Below are positions 1-6,256 of a stretch of DNA of 6,281 nt, one piece after another. Origin of the DNA: Candidatus Omnitrophota bacterium (GTDB lineage Bacteria; Omnitrophota; Gorgyraeia; B26-G9); contig QNCH01000101.1 of NCBI GenBank assembly GCA_003645745.1, positions 1-6,281 of the forward strand, written 5' to 3'. Each line of letters opens with the position of its first letter. Position 1 is the first letter of the stretch. The notes under the pieces are model-generated. The model saw nothing but the letters and a program-made list of their open reading frames with translations, was not told the origin of the DNA and did no database searches. A program made the translations under genes and the position numbers.

Positions 1-135
1 AACGCAGCAAGCTGCGCCTGCGGTTTAGCTCAATCAGAACGTTCCAATCTACAGCACAGGGAAACGCCTAAATTTTACAAACTAATTGCGTTTGAATATA
101 TACTCAATTCAATGTAGCATAAAATGTTACAGAAA
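1..135. other. Non-coding tail downstream of gspG
   Basis: No credible gene is seen. Three small inverted repeats lie here: CGCAGC/GCTGCG (3-8 and 11-16) at the window edge, TTGAAT/ATTCAA (92-97 and 107-112), and TGTAGCAT/ATGTTACA (113-120 and 124-131, one G-T pair when read on the plus strand, an A-C mismatch on the minus strand). None is followed by a T-run within the window on the gspG strand. The edge hairpin could be the start of a cut-off terminator, since it reads into TT at the boundary. Confidence 0.4.
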
Positions 136-546
136 TCAATCTTCTTCCCAATTACATAGGTCATCTGTACCTTCAATGCCGTCTTTGCCAAAAGAAAATA
201 AATCATAATCATAGGGCCTATGCACACCAGGACACTTATAATTATAAGGATTAGACCATGGGTCCAGAGGCTTTTTTTCTAAATACGGGCCTTTCCAATT
301 TTTAGCAGAAGAAAGCGGTTTTAATAAAGCTTTTAATCCTTCTTCAGTGTTTGGAAATACTCCGTTATCTACCTCATAAAGTTTTAATGCTGTAGCAATA
401 TTAACATTAATATCAGCCATTGCCACTTCTTTTCTCGCGTCCTCTGACCTGCCGACAAACCGAGGAATAATCATTGCTGCAAGCACACTAATAATAATCA
501 CAACAATAATTAATTCCACCAAAGTAAAGGCCTCTGTTCTACACAT
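136..546 (-). CDS. gspG: Type II secretion system major pseudopilin GspG
   Basis: GspG is the major subunit of the T2SS pseudopilus, a periplasmic fibre assembled from the inner membrane that pushes folded substrates through the outer-membrane secretin. The protein has 136 residues, a usual length. A six-residue leader (MCRTEA) precedes FTLVE, the prepilin peptidase site, with Glu at mature position +5, followed by a hydrophobic helix (about residues 7-30) ending in the usual IPRFVGRSEDARK. Other family hallmarks are TALKLYEVDNGVFPNTEEGLKAL (written here as two overlapping parts, TALKLYEVDNG and FPNTEEGLKAL), GPYL near 87-90, DPWSNPY near 95-101, and the C-terminal acidic loop with D122, D128 and D129, which binds calcium in characterised GspG proteins. 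The residue before the cleavage point is Ala instead of the usual Gly. Cysteines C105 and C131 could form a disulfide. The ATG start is fixed by a strong SD. It is the last gene of the cluster, 16 bp after gspK. Identification is very secure. Confidence 0.96.
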   Translation of the reverse strand: MCRTEAFTLVELIIVVIIISVLAAMIIPRFVGRSEDARKEVAMADINVNIATALKLYEVDNGVFPNTEEGLKALLKPLSSAKNWKGPYLEKKPLDPWSNPYNYKCPGVHRPYDYDLFSFGKDGIEGTDDLCNWEED

Positions 547-560
547 TAATCCCTCCCCCT
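547..560 (-). promoter_or_regulatory. Strong ribosome binding site of gspG
   Basis: Read on the minus strand, AGGGGGAGGG is followed by ATTA and then the gspG ATG. It fills almost the whole 16-bp gap after the gspK stop and is the strongest SD in the pseudopilin cluster. That fits a need for more GspG than minor pseudopilins, although the expression inference is mine. Confidence 0.75.
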
Positions 561-562
561 TT

Positions 563-1417
563 TTATTGTTCCTGCCACTCTAATATCTTCTGTTTATTAA
601 AAGTAATTTGATATTTTTTCCCCTCGGAGCCATTAATTTTTGTGTTTACAGATAAAATAAACACACTTGCCAAAACATCAAGGCTTCCAGTGCTAACCAG
701 CTCGATAATTTCTGTCTGCTGTTTCGCGAACAAGCTTGTATACGCGCGCAACTGATTTAGAATCTCACTCTTCTTTTCAAAAACTCGATCATCTTCTGTG
801 CCCTCGACGCCATCTGTGCCTGATCTATAATCCATTATATTTTTAATTAACCCACCATCCATTCCTAAAATTCCGAAAACATCTTTACAAGCAGTATTAA
901 TGTTTACCGCACCGCTGCCATAAACAGTGATTATATCTTTGATCCCTGTAAAAATATCTTCCCGCATATCTTCAACAAGCAAAAGTTCTTCTTTAAAATG
1001 AAATGGTTTTAATTTTGATTTAAAAATATTTTCCGCGATATCTTCACAAACTCCAGGCAAAAGCGTTAAATTTTCTATAGATGCTTTATTAATATTAATC
1101 TTGCTTTCTGTATCAATAAGTATATATTCAAACTGCCCCTGTCCTAAATTTTTTTTCTGGGGTGTATGCAATTCATACGCGGTATCACATACTGTTGTGT
1201 CCTGAGCTATTTGTTCTAAAGCATAAACATAAGCTGCTTTTGCCAAATAAGGTGAAATCCACGCACATCTCAGCGTCTTGAATATTTTTAATTGTGAAAT
1301 AGTTAATTTATATAACGCGGTATTTAATATCGCGAAAATAACTAAAGTCCAGATAGCAATAATTAATATACTCCCTGAATTACGCGTTGGGAATAAATAT
1401 TGTTTTTTCCAATTCAT
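563..1417 (-). CDS. gspK: Type II secretion system minor pseudopilin GspK
   Basis: GspK is the large minor pseudopilin that caps the pseudopilus tip together with GspI and GspJ. From the ATG at 1417 it has 284 residues, within the family range. The leader ends TRNSG and cleavage is predicted after G15, giving SILIIAIWTLVIF as the start of the membrane helix. Mature residue +5 is Ile, not Glu, a known peculiarity of GspK. The periplasmic part carries two helix-hairpin-helix-like segments, one starting at KININKAS (about 106-113) and continuing to LLPGV, the other at VNINTA (171-176) continuing to ILGM. An acidic loop follows (about 200-211, TDGVEGTEDD), matching the calcium-binding region of the family. 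An in-frame TTG at 1435 would add six residues; it has AAAGG only three bases upstream, while the ATG has no clear SD. Either start overlaps the end of gspJ, so translational coupling is likely. Confidence 0.92.
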   Translation of the reverse strand: MNWKKQYLFPTRNSGSILIIAIWTLVIFAILNTALYKLTISQLKIFKTLRCAWISPYLAKAAYVYALEQIAQDTTVCDTAYELHTPQKKNLGQGQFEYILIDTESKININKASIENLTLLPGVCEDIAENIFKSKLKPFHFKEELLLVEDMREDIFTGIKDIITVYGSGAVNINTACKDVFGILGMDGGLIKNIMDYRSGTDGVEGTEDDRVFEKKSEILNQLRAYTSLFAKQQTEIIELVSTGSLDVLASVFILSVNTKINGSEGKKYQITFNKQKILEWQEQ

Positions 1418-1967
1418 TGTTTTCAAATTTAGCAAGCACCTTTACCCCTTTCAGCCTAAATTTTTCAGGTTCATAAGTATCTGTCCATAAATATAGTTCA
1501 GTTTCAGGATCAAAACAAAAATACATAAAACAACAATATTCAGCTGAAAAAATTTTTTTGCCAATATCCTGAATATCAGTATCCTGATTAATCATATCTG
1601 CCAATTTTATTTGTTTACACAAAAATTCTTTAGATAAAGGGTCAAAACTATATTTAAAATAAACAATTGAATCATTAACTATTGACGGAAAACTGAAACT
1701 ATAGGCGTCTCCTTTTTTTTCAGCCAACTCAGTGTCAATACTTTGCCTTAACTGCTTAGCAAATATTTCTAAATTCAAAAAAACAAAATTTTGCTCAAAA
1801 TCTATGTTACGCACACGCTGCCATATTTTCATGCCTGAAATAAAACTTAAAGATAAACTCCCCCCAATTATAGAAAAAATAGTCAACACCACAATCATTT
1901 CAATCATTGTCGCAGCTGCCCTGGAACAAACTTTTTTTCTAAACATAGGCTTAAAGTTCTTTGTCAT
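1380..1967 (-). CDS. gspJ: Type II secretion system minor pseudopilin, GspJ-like
   Basis: This is a prepilin-type protein in the gspJ position between gspI and gspK; GspJ normally joins GspI and GspK in the pseudopilus tip. From the start chosen here it has 195 residues. A basic leader ending KKVCSRAA precedes ATMIEMIVVLTIFSIIGGSLSLSF (residues 19-42, given here as ATMIEMIVVLTI plus FSIIGGSLSLSF); Glu23 would be mature +5, putting Ala at -1 and Ala instead of Phe at +1. The remainder is a predicted periplasmic domain with FLNLEIFAKQLRQSI (long N-terminal helix) and a beta-rich end, as in GspJ/PulJ. The start is uncertain. The ATG at 1967 has GGATGA five bases upstream; ATGs at 2015, 1976 and 1946 are also in frame, and 1946 gives a shorter 11-residue leader just after the gspI stop. 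None has a strong SD, so coupling to gspI translation is likely. The C-terminal domain is divergent, and the GspJ call rests partly on gene order. Confidence 0.82.
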   Translation of the reverse strand: MTKNFKPMFRKKVCSRAAATMIEMIVVLTIFSIIGGSLSLSFISGMKIWQRVRNIDFEQNFVFLNLEIFAKQLRQSIDTELAEKKGDAYSFSFPSIVNDSIVYFKYSFDPLSKEFLCKQIKLADMINQDTDIQDIGKKIFSAEYCCFMYFCFDPETELYLWTDTYEPEKFRLKGVKVLAKFENNELEKTIFIPNA

Positions 1968-2439
1968 CCTGTTCATCCATAGCTGTGGACACAGGGAAAT
2001 ATGTGCATAAAACAATATCCCGCGCCGCAGCCCTTTGTTTCCAGCTCAAAGAAAAAGCTGTTTCCTGCACCTGATACTCTTTTTTTTCTGCTTCTTTTTC
2101 CTGCTGATTATCCAAAAGCGCGTCAATATTTTGCTTTGGAGGCTCAACACTAAGCAAGCACAGAGACTTTTTTAAATCCGCAAAACGTACTCCCACCAAC
2201 ACTGTCTCTTGCAGTTTATTAATAACTACATCCCCTGTCATAATAACCTGTTCTTCCAATTTAGACATCTCTGTTTCCAGTAAATACATACTTTTAATAC
2301 TACTGGAGCTATAATTCGCAGCAGAAACAATTTTTAAAAATGAACGCAATATCCCTGTTATGCCTATCGCAAGAATAGACATTGCTACAACAAGTTCAAT
2401 TAAAGTAAAACTTTTTTTTTTAAATTTATTTTTTGACAA
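1951..2439 (-). CDS. gspI: Type II secretion system minor pseudopilin GspI-like
   Basis: GspI is the minor pseudopilin that nucleates the tip complex with GspJ and GspK. The product has 162 residues from a TTG start at 2439, chosen because AAGGG lies six bases upstream. The next TTG upstream (2457) has no SD and would add only six residues. The lysine-rich leader (KNKFKKKS) precedes FTLIELVVAMSILAIGITGI, the cleavage site and membrane helix, with Glu at +5 (E15) and Ser at -1. A conserved helical ETEMSKLEEQ segment follows at about 55-64, and the C-terminus FSLSWKQRAAARDIVLCTYFP (split as FSLSWKQRAAAR and DIVLCTYFP) matches the beta-strand end typical of GspI. A charged linker at about 100-127 looks longer than usual. 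The stop codon lies close to or inside the start region of gspJ. It is the first pseudopilin gene, 95 bp after glmS. Confidence 0.87.
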   Translation of the reverse strand: MSKNKFKKKSFTLIELVVAMSILAIGITGILRSFLKIVSAANYSSSSIKSMYLLETEMSKLEEQVIMTGDVVINKLQETVLVGVRFADLKKSLCLLSVEPPKQNIDALLDNQQEKEAEKKEYQVQETAFSLSWKQRAAARDIVLCTYFPVSTAMDEQDDKEL

Positions 2440-2450
2440 AATAATCCCTT
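2440..2450 (-). promoter_or_regulatory. Ribosome binding site deciding the TTG start of gspI
   Basis: On the minus strand AAGGG, then ATTATT, then TTG is a normally spaced SD for a TTG codon at 2439. The alternative TTG at 2457 is preceded only by a T-rich stretch. The shorter form also gives a compact 10-residue prepilin leader, in line with the family. Confidence 0.65.
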
Positions 2451-2477
2451 GTTTCAAAAAAAATCAGCCATCAAGAG

Positions 2478-2509
2478 TCAAAATAAAAAACAGATACAGG
2501 TTATTTTGA
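2478..2509 (-). repeat. AT-rich inverted repeat between glmS and gspI
   Basis: TCAAAATAA (2478-2486) and TTATTTTGA (2501-2509) are perfect 9-base complements around a 14-base loop. The stem has only one G-C pair, so it would be weak as RNA. It could be an operator-like site or chance in AT-rich DNA. On the minus strand a run of eight T (2456-2463) lies further downstream, but it is not next to the stem. Confidence 0.3.
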
Positions 2510-2521
2510 ACAAACAGTTTT

Positions 2522-2544
2522 TGTAGAATGGCAATTATTCTACA
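2522..2544 (-). repeat. Hairpin over the glmS stop codon
   Basis: TGTAGAAT (2522-2529) and ATTCTACA (2537-2544) are perfect 8-base complements with a 7-base loop. In the transcript the stem contains the last glmS codons and part of the TAA stop. It is followed by A residues rather than a U-tract, so it does not look like an intrinsic terminator. A role in mRNA 3'-end processing or stability is possible but unproven. Confidence 0.45.
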
Positions 2545-4505
2545 GTAACACTTTTTGCCAAATTCCTTGGCTGGTCCACGTTACAGCCAAGCCCAACAGA
2601 TATATAATAAGCTAAAAACTGCATTGGCAAAACAACCAATAATGGCGAAAATAATCCGTCTACAGGGGGAATCTCCAAAATATAATCAGAATACTCTTTC
2701 CCCTTAATTAAAGAATCTCCTTGTGTAGCAATACACAGAACTACCCCTTTTCTCGCTTTAATCTCTCTGATATTTGAAAGCATCTTATCATATACATCTG
2801 AGTTAGGAACAATACAAACAACTAAAGGAAACTCATCAATCAATGCGATTGGCCCGTGCTTCATTTCTCCCGCAGCATATCCTTCCGCGCTAATATAAGT
2901 TATTTCCTTTAATTTTAAAGCGCCTTCCAGGGCACTGGGATAATTGATATTTCTGCCCAAATACAAAAATGGAAAATCTCCAAACCTCCTGCCAAACGTG
3001 AACAAAGACCTGCTTGCGCAAAGTTCAGCAAATTGCAAAGCTTTACCGCTTTCTTTAAATATGCCAATTTCATCTTCTAAAAACTTAAACTGTTCCGCAA
3101 GCCGATAATTATATTTTTTAATAAATTCCTCTGCTATTTTTTTTACTTTAGAACTATGTTCCAAGATTTTTTGCATTAAATCAGGCATAGTAGATAAAAC
3201 TTCTAAAAATTCTTTTTCCTTTTTCAAATCCAGTGTTCCATAAATACGGCCTAAATAAATACCAAGTAGATAAAATGTCATTAACTGCGCGATATAAGCT
3301 TTAGTAGAAGCAACTGCAATTTCCTGTCCAGCATACACATAAATAACCCCGTCAGATTCCCTGGCAATAGAACTGCCGACAACATTACAAATAGATAAGA
3401 CTAACGCTCCCTTTTGTTTTGCCTTACGCAAACAAGCTAATGTGTCCGCAGTTTCTCCTGACTGGCTGACAAAAATAGTCAGAGTACGATTTTTTTCTAT
3501 AATTTGATTGCTGTACCTATATTCACTGGATACATCCACACTTACAGGCACAGGCAAAAACTCCTCAAAAAGATACTTACCGCAAAACCCTGAATGATAA
3601 GCTGTGCCGCAAGCAACAATTTGAATATTGTTTACACGTTTTAATTTATCTTCTGAAATGCCTATTTGTTCAAAAACAACCCTCTTGCTTTTAACTCTGT
3701 TTAATAAAATTCTACGCAGCACATCAGGTTGTTCATTAATTTCCTTAAGCATAAAATGCTCATAACCTGCTTTTTCCGCGACTTCCACATCCCAGCTAAT
3801 AAGTGCTTTCCGCTTTTCAATCCTTTCCCCTGAAAGATTGTAAACACATACATTGTCTTTGCTTAACATTGCTACTTCATTATCCTCAAGATAAATAACT
3901 TCTCTGGTATGCGCAAGTACTGCCGGCACATCAGAAGCGATAAAATTTTCATTTTCTCCTAATCCAATAATCAAAGGGCTGTCCCTTCTTGCCGCGATTA
4001 ATAAATCAGGATTGTCACGGCTGATAATTCCTAAGGCGAAACTACCGTTTAAAACTTTCAGCACAGAACACACAGCCTGCACTAAATCTTTTAAATAGAA
4101 CTTCTCAATTAAATGTACAATAACTTCTGTGTCTGTTTGAGAATGGAATTTATGGCCCTGATTAATTAATTCCGCCCTTAAACTTTGCTGATTCTCAATA
4201 ATTCCATTATGCACGATCAAAAAATCTCGGTTACATCCGTAATGAGGATGCGCGTTAACCTCTGTAGGAGCGCCGTGAGTTGCCCAGCGAGTATGGCCAA
4301 TCCCCACCTTGCCACTAATCTTTTCTTGAGCAAGGCATTCAATCAAATTTCCCAATTTACCTTTTTTTTTCAAAAGAAAAACATTGTGTTCATCAATTAC
4401 AGCAATACCTGAAGAATCATAGCCCCTGTACTCAAGGCTCTTTAAACCTGAAATCAAAATTGGCGCTGCTTGTTTTTTGCCAACATACCCAACTATACCG
4501 CACAT
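2535..4505 (-). CDS. glmS: Glutamine--fructose-6-phosphate aminotransferase (isomerizing) GlmS
   Basis: GlmS converts fructose-6-phosphate and glutamine to glucosamine-6-phosphate and glutamate in the cytoplasm, the entry step to UDP-GlcNAc for peptidoglycan and lipid A. The N-terminal glutaminase domain (about 1-225) starts MCGIVGYVG, with Cys2 as the nucleophile after Met removal, and carries GIGHTRWATHG (68-78) and HNGIIEN (99-105). The isomerase half has two SIS domains: ACGTAYHSG (298-306), SQSGETADT (347-355), ASTKAY (399-404), LKLKE (530-534) and MKHGPIALID (548-557, with the catalytic His at 550). It ends with the classical DQPRNLAKSVTVE tail. All key residues are present, so it should be active. 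The length of 656 residues exceeds the roughly 610 of the family; the excess lies at about 463-508, just before YLGRNINYP. The start is only 7 bp after the upstream stop, indicating a shared transcript. No glmS ribozyme can fit in that gap. Confidence 0.98.
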   Translation of the reverse strand: MCGIVGYVGKKQAAPILISGLKSLEYRGYDSSGIAVIDEHNVFLLKKKGKLGNLIECLAQEKISGKVGIGHTRWATHGAPTEVNAHPHYGCNRDFLIVHNGIIENQQSLRAELINQGHKFHSQTDTEVIVHLIEKFYLKDLVQAVCSVLKVLNGSFALGIISRDNPDLLIAARRDSPLIIGLGENENFIASDVPAVLAHTREVIYLEDNEVAMLSKDNVCVYNLSGERIEKRKALISWDVEVAEKAGYEHFMLKEINEQPDVLRRILLNRVKSKRVVFEQIGISEDKLKRVNNIQIVACGTAYHSGFCGKYLFEEFLPVPVSVDVSSEYRYSNQIIEKNRTLTIFVSQSGETADTLACLRKAKQKGALVLSICNVVGSSIARESDGVIYVYAGQEIAVASTKAYIAQLMTFYLLGIYLGRIYGTLDLKKEKEFLEVLSTMPDLMQKILEHSSKVKKIAEEFIKKYNYRLAEQFKFLEDEIGIFKESGKALQFAELCASRSLFTFGRRFGDFPFLYLGRNINYPSALEGALKLKEITYISAEGYAAGEMKHGPIALIDEFPLVVCIVPNSDVYDKMLSNIREIKARKGVVLCIATQGDSLIKGKEYSDYILEIPPVDGLFSPLLVVLPMQFLAYYISVGLGCNVDQPRNLAKSVTVE

Positions 4506-4520
4506 AATGTCCTCACTCCT
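4506..4520 (-). promoter_or_regulatory. Ribosome binding site of glmS overlapping the upstream stop
   Basis: On the minus strand AGGAGTGAGG is followed by ACATT and the glmS ATG. The TGA stop of the AsmA-like gene sits inside this purine-rich stretch, so ribosomes finishing the first gene land on the glmS initiation site. This arrangement supports translational coupling of the two genes. Confidence 0.75.
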
Positions 4521-6162
4521 TATTTAAATATTCCATAACTTCATTTTTAAACTGAGCCTTCTTTTCATCTGAAGCATTAACAATATCCTCTAATTTTTGC
4601 TTTAAAAAATCATTGGTATTATTTTTAAGTAATTCTGCTAAAGGCAGGTCAACAACTTTCCACATAGGAGAAAAAACAGTGCCGCTTAATTCTATTTTAA
4701 CTAATGGCATACCAGAACAATCAGAAGTAAAATCACGTAATTTTGTAAGGCCGCCGCTTTTTTCTACAAACTCAGGCCTGAGCTTAAACAAAATATTAGC
4801 CTGCAGGACTTTGTTAAAAGCAATAGAACCAAAACCTTTAAATTCAGCTTCATCAGTTAAGACTATAAAATCATCAGTGCTTACCCTGCCATTAGCAATA
4901 GAAAAATCCGCTGAAGCCTGATTAACCTTCATATCCACCAATTCAGGCACTTTTAAATAATCAGCTACTTTAGCAATATTAGCAGGCATACGCAAACAAG
5001 CTTTAGAAAGATTAATTTTTCCTGATCCGTTAATCATTGCCGGTTCTAACGCGCTTCCTGAAATTAAAACATCCGCGTTTAATCTTGCTTTGCCAAATTG
5101 CTTGAGTAAACAATCAGACAATATTTTGCCAACCTCAATATCCCGAAAAAGAACCTTAAAATCCATCGGCATATCTTCACTAAGTAATCCGATACTGCCG
5201 TTTACATCAATATTTCCTTTACCATAATCAATGCTAATAGATTTAAAATAAACTTTGCCTTGCCTTACTTCTATAACAGCATTTAACTGATTGAATTTAA
5301 AGTTGCTGATAAATACCTCAGGCACAGTAAAATTAATTTCAGATCCGATCGCGTTAACATTTACAGGGCCTGATAGAGAAATTTTTAAATTACAGTTTCC
5401 TTTTAAAGCAGGCACGTCTAAATTCCGCATAATTTTTTTGATATCTGCTAAATCTATGATCCCATTGCCTAAAACATTAATTTTAGGATTGCTCAAATCA
5501 GATAACTCACCATTGCAGCAAAATACAGTCTCTCCAAAAATAAATTTACAACGGCTTATTTTTAAAATACCTTGTTCTAAAGAGAAAACATCACATCCAA
5601 AACCTAAATTTTGTCCCTGAACAGAAGCATTTAAATAATCTGTTAAAAACGAATCCTCTGTAAAATCAATTTTTCCGTTTATCTCTGTAATATCTCTAAA
5701 TTTACTTAAATTCATTATGTTCGCATTTTTCAAAAACATTGTGCCTTTAAATATAGGTTTTTTTTGATAAAAATAATGCAAATCTAAATCAATAACCGCA
5801 TCTCCTTTAAGATTAAACAAGGTTGTATGCAGCACCGTATCAGACAAAACAATTTTTATTTTCGCGCTTACCCCTTTTAGAGTTATTTTAGGAAAAGAAA
5901 GCAACCGCAGATTAGCTTTAGTAATTTTGATAAGAGGAATTTCTCCAGGATTGCCAACTTTAATTAAAGAAAAATCAACGCTTTTAAAAGGCAAATAAAC
6001 AGCGCTTGTTATTTTCACGTGTTTACCTAAATTTGCCTTTAATACGCGTTGTACTACAGGCTTTAAATTATGCGGAATATAAACTATGTTTAAATAAATA
6101 AAACCAGTACATAAAATAACAATAATTATTAAAATTGCACTCACTAAAACTTTTTTTAACAT
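4513..6162 (-). CDS. AsmA-like inner-membrane-anchored periplasmic protein
   Basis: The product has 549 residues from the ATG at 6162. One hydrophobic segment (about 4-28, VLVSAILIIIVILCTGFIYL) after MLKK forms an N-terminal anchor; the rest is predicted periplasmic, rich in beta-strands and with repeated G-x-hydrophobic patterns. The C-terminal part resembles the AsmA C-terminal region: INGSGKINLSKACLRMPANI (about 377-396), the FSIANGRVSTDDFIVL block (420-435), FKGFGSIAFN, and finally IELSGTVFSPMWKV before a charged helical tail (about 505-549). AsmA-family proteins bridge the periplasm and are linked to lipid transport and outer-membrane homeostasis; the exact role of this member is not known. 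The start is set by AAAAGGG seven bases upstream. The frame is open up to 6267, but those 35 extra codons run through a palindrome and lack membrane or signal character. It is the first gene of the apparent operon with glmS. Confidence 0.8.
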   Translation of the reverse strand: MLKKVLVSAILIIIVILCTGFIYLNIVYIPHNLKPVVQRVLKANLGKHVKITSAVYLPFKSVDFSLIKVGNPGEIPLIKITKANLRLLSFPKITLKGVSAKIKIVLSDTVLHTTLFNLKGDAVIDLDLHYFYQKKPIFKGTMFLKNANIMNLSKFRDITEINGKIDFTEDSFLTDYLNASVQGQNLGFGCDVFSLEQGILKISRCKFIFGETVFCCNGELSDLSNPKINVLGNGIIDLADIKKIMRNLDVPALKGNCNLKISLSGPVNVNAIGSEINFTVPEVFISNFKFNQLNAVIEVRQGKVYFKSISIDYGKGNIDVNGSIGLLSEDMPMDFKVLFRDIEVGKILSDCLLKQFGKARLNADVLISGSALEPAMINGSGKINLSKACLRMPANIAKVADYLKVPELVDMKVNQASADFSIANGRVSTDDFIVLTDEAEFKGFGSIAFNKVLQANILFKLRPEFVEKSGGLTKLRDFTSDCSGMPLVKIELSGTVFSPMWKVVDLPLAELLKNNTNDFLKQKLEDIVNASDEKKAQFKNEVMEYLNKE

Positions 6163-6176
6163 ATTTTGACCCTTTT
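6163..6176 (-). promoter_or_regulatory. Ribosome binding site of the AsmA-like gene
   Basis: AAAAGGG, a seven-base spacer (TCAAAAT) and ATG on the minus strand form a well-placed SD. It favours the start that places the hydrophobic anchor at the N-terminus over the longer frame beginning at 6267. Confidence 0.65.
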
Positions 6177-6198
6177 CTAAAAAAATAAAACCTTGTGT

Positions 6199-6229
6199 TT
6201 TATACGCAATTAAATTAGATTCCCTGCAA
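6199..6229 (-). promoter_or_regulatory. Possible promoter upstream of the AsmA-like gene
   Basis: On the minus strand TATAAA (6204-6199) matches a -10 box well. The best upstream candidate for -35, TTGCAG (6229-6224), matches only partly, lies 19 bases away and falls inside the palindrome arm. The position is right for a promoter serving the AsmA-like gene and glmS, but the AT-rich background makes chance matches common. Confidence 0.25.
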
Positions 6230-6256
6230 GCGGGCCTGTCCTGCTTGCAGGGAATC
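6218..6256. repeat. Perfect 14-bp-arm palindrome (possible REP-like or MITE-like unit)
   Basis: GATTCCCTGCAAGC (6218-6231) and GCTTGCAGGGAATC (6243-6256) are exact reverse complements around 11 bases. On the plus strand the stem can extend by one G-T and two G-C pairs, leaving a five-base loop CCTGT. It is clearly richer in GC than its surroundings. No T-run follows on either strand, so it is not a typical terminator. Its look fits a dispersed intergenic palindromic repeat, but only one copy is visible here. Confidence 0.65.

Noticed and set aside
24..62. tRNA-like stretch (GCGGTTTAGCTCAATCAG, then GTTCCAATC)
   Set aside because: It recalls a D-arm and a T-loop, but the two are only a few bases apart, with no anticodon arm or acceptor stem, and the T-loop does not fit TTCRA.
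2456..2477. Intrinsic terminator between glmS and gspI using the eight-T run
   Set aside because: No stable GC-rich stem sits directly before the run; the nearby inverted repeats are AT-rich or too distant.
4506..4512. A glmS ribozyme upstream of glmS
   Set aside because: Only 7 bp separate glmS from the preceding coding region, so there is no room for the ribozyme fold.
1278..5620. Plus-strand open frames at 1278-1490, 1732-2010, 4185-4412, 4613-4921 and 5291-5620
   Set aside because: Each lies opposite or mostly opposite a well-supported minus-strand gene, shows no recognisable motif and is best explained as a shadow of the real coding frame.
6179..6203. Terminator-like hairpin ATAAAAC/GTTTTAT followed by a T-run on the minus strand
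   Set aside because: The stem has one G-C pair and lies between the possible -10 box and the SD of the AsmA-like gene; it is too weak to call in AT-rich DNA.
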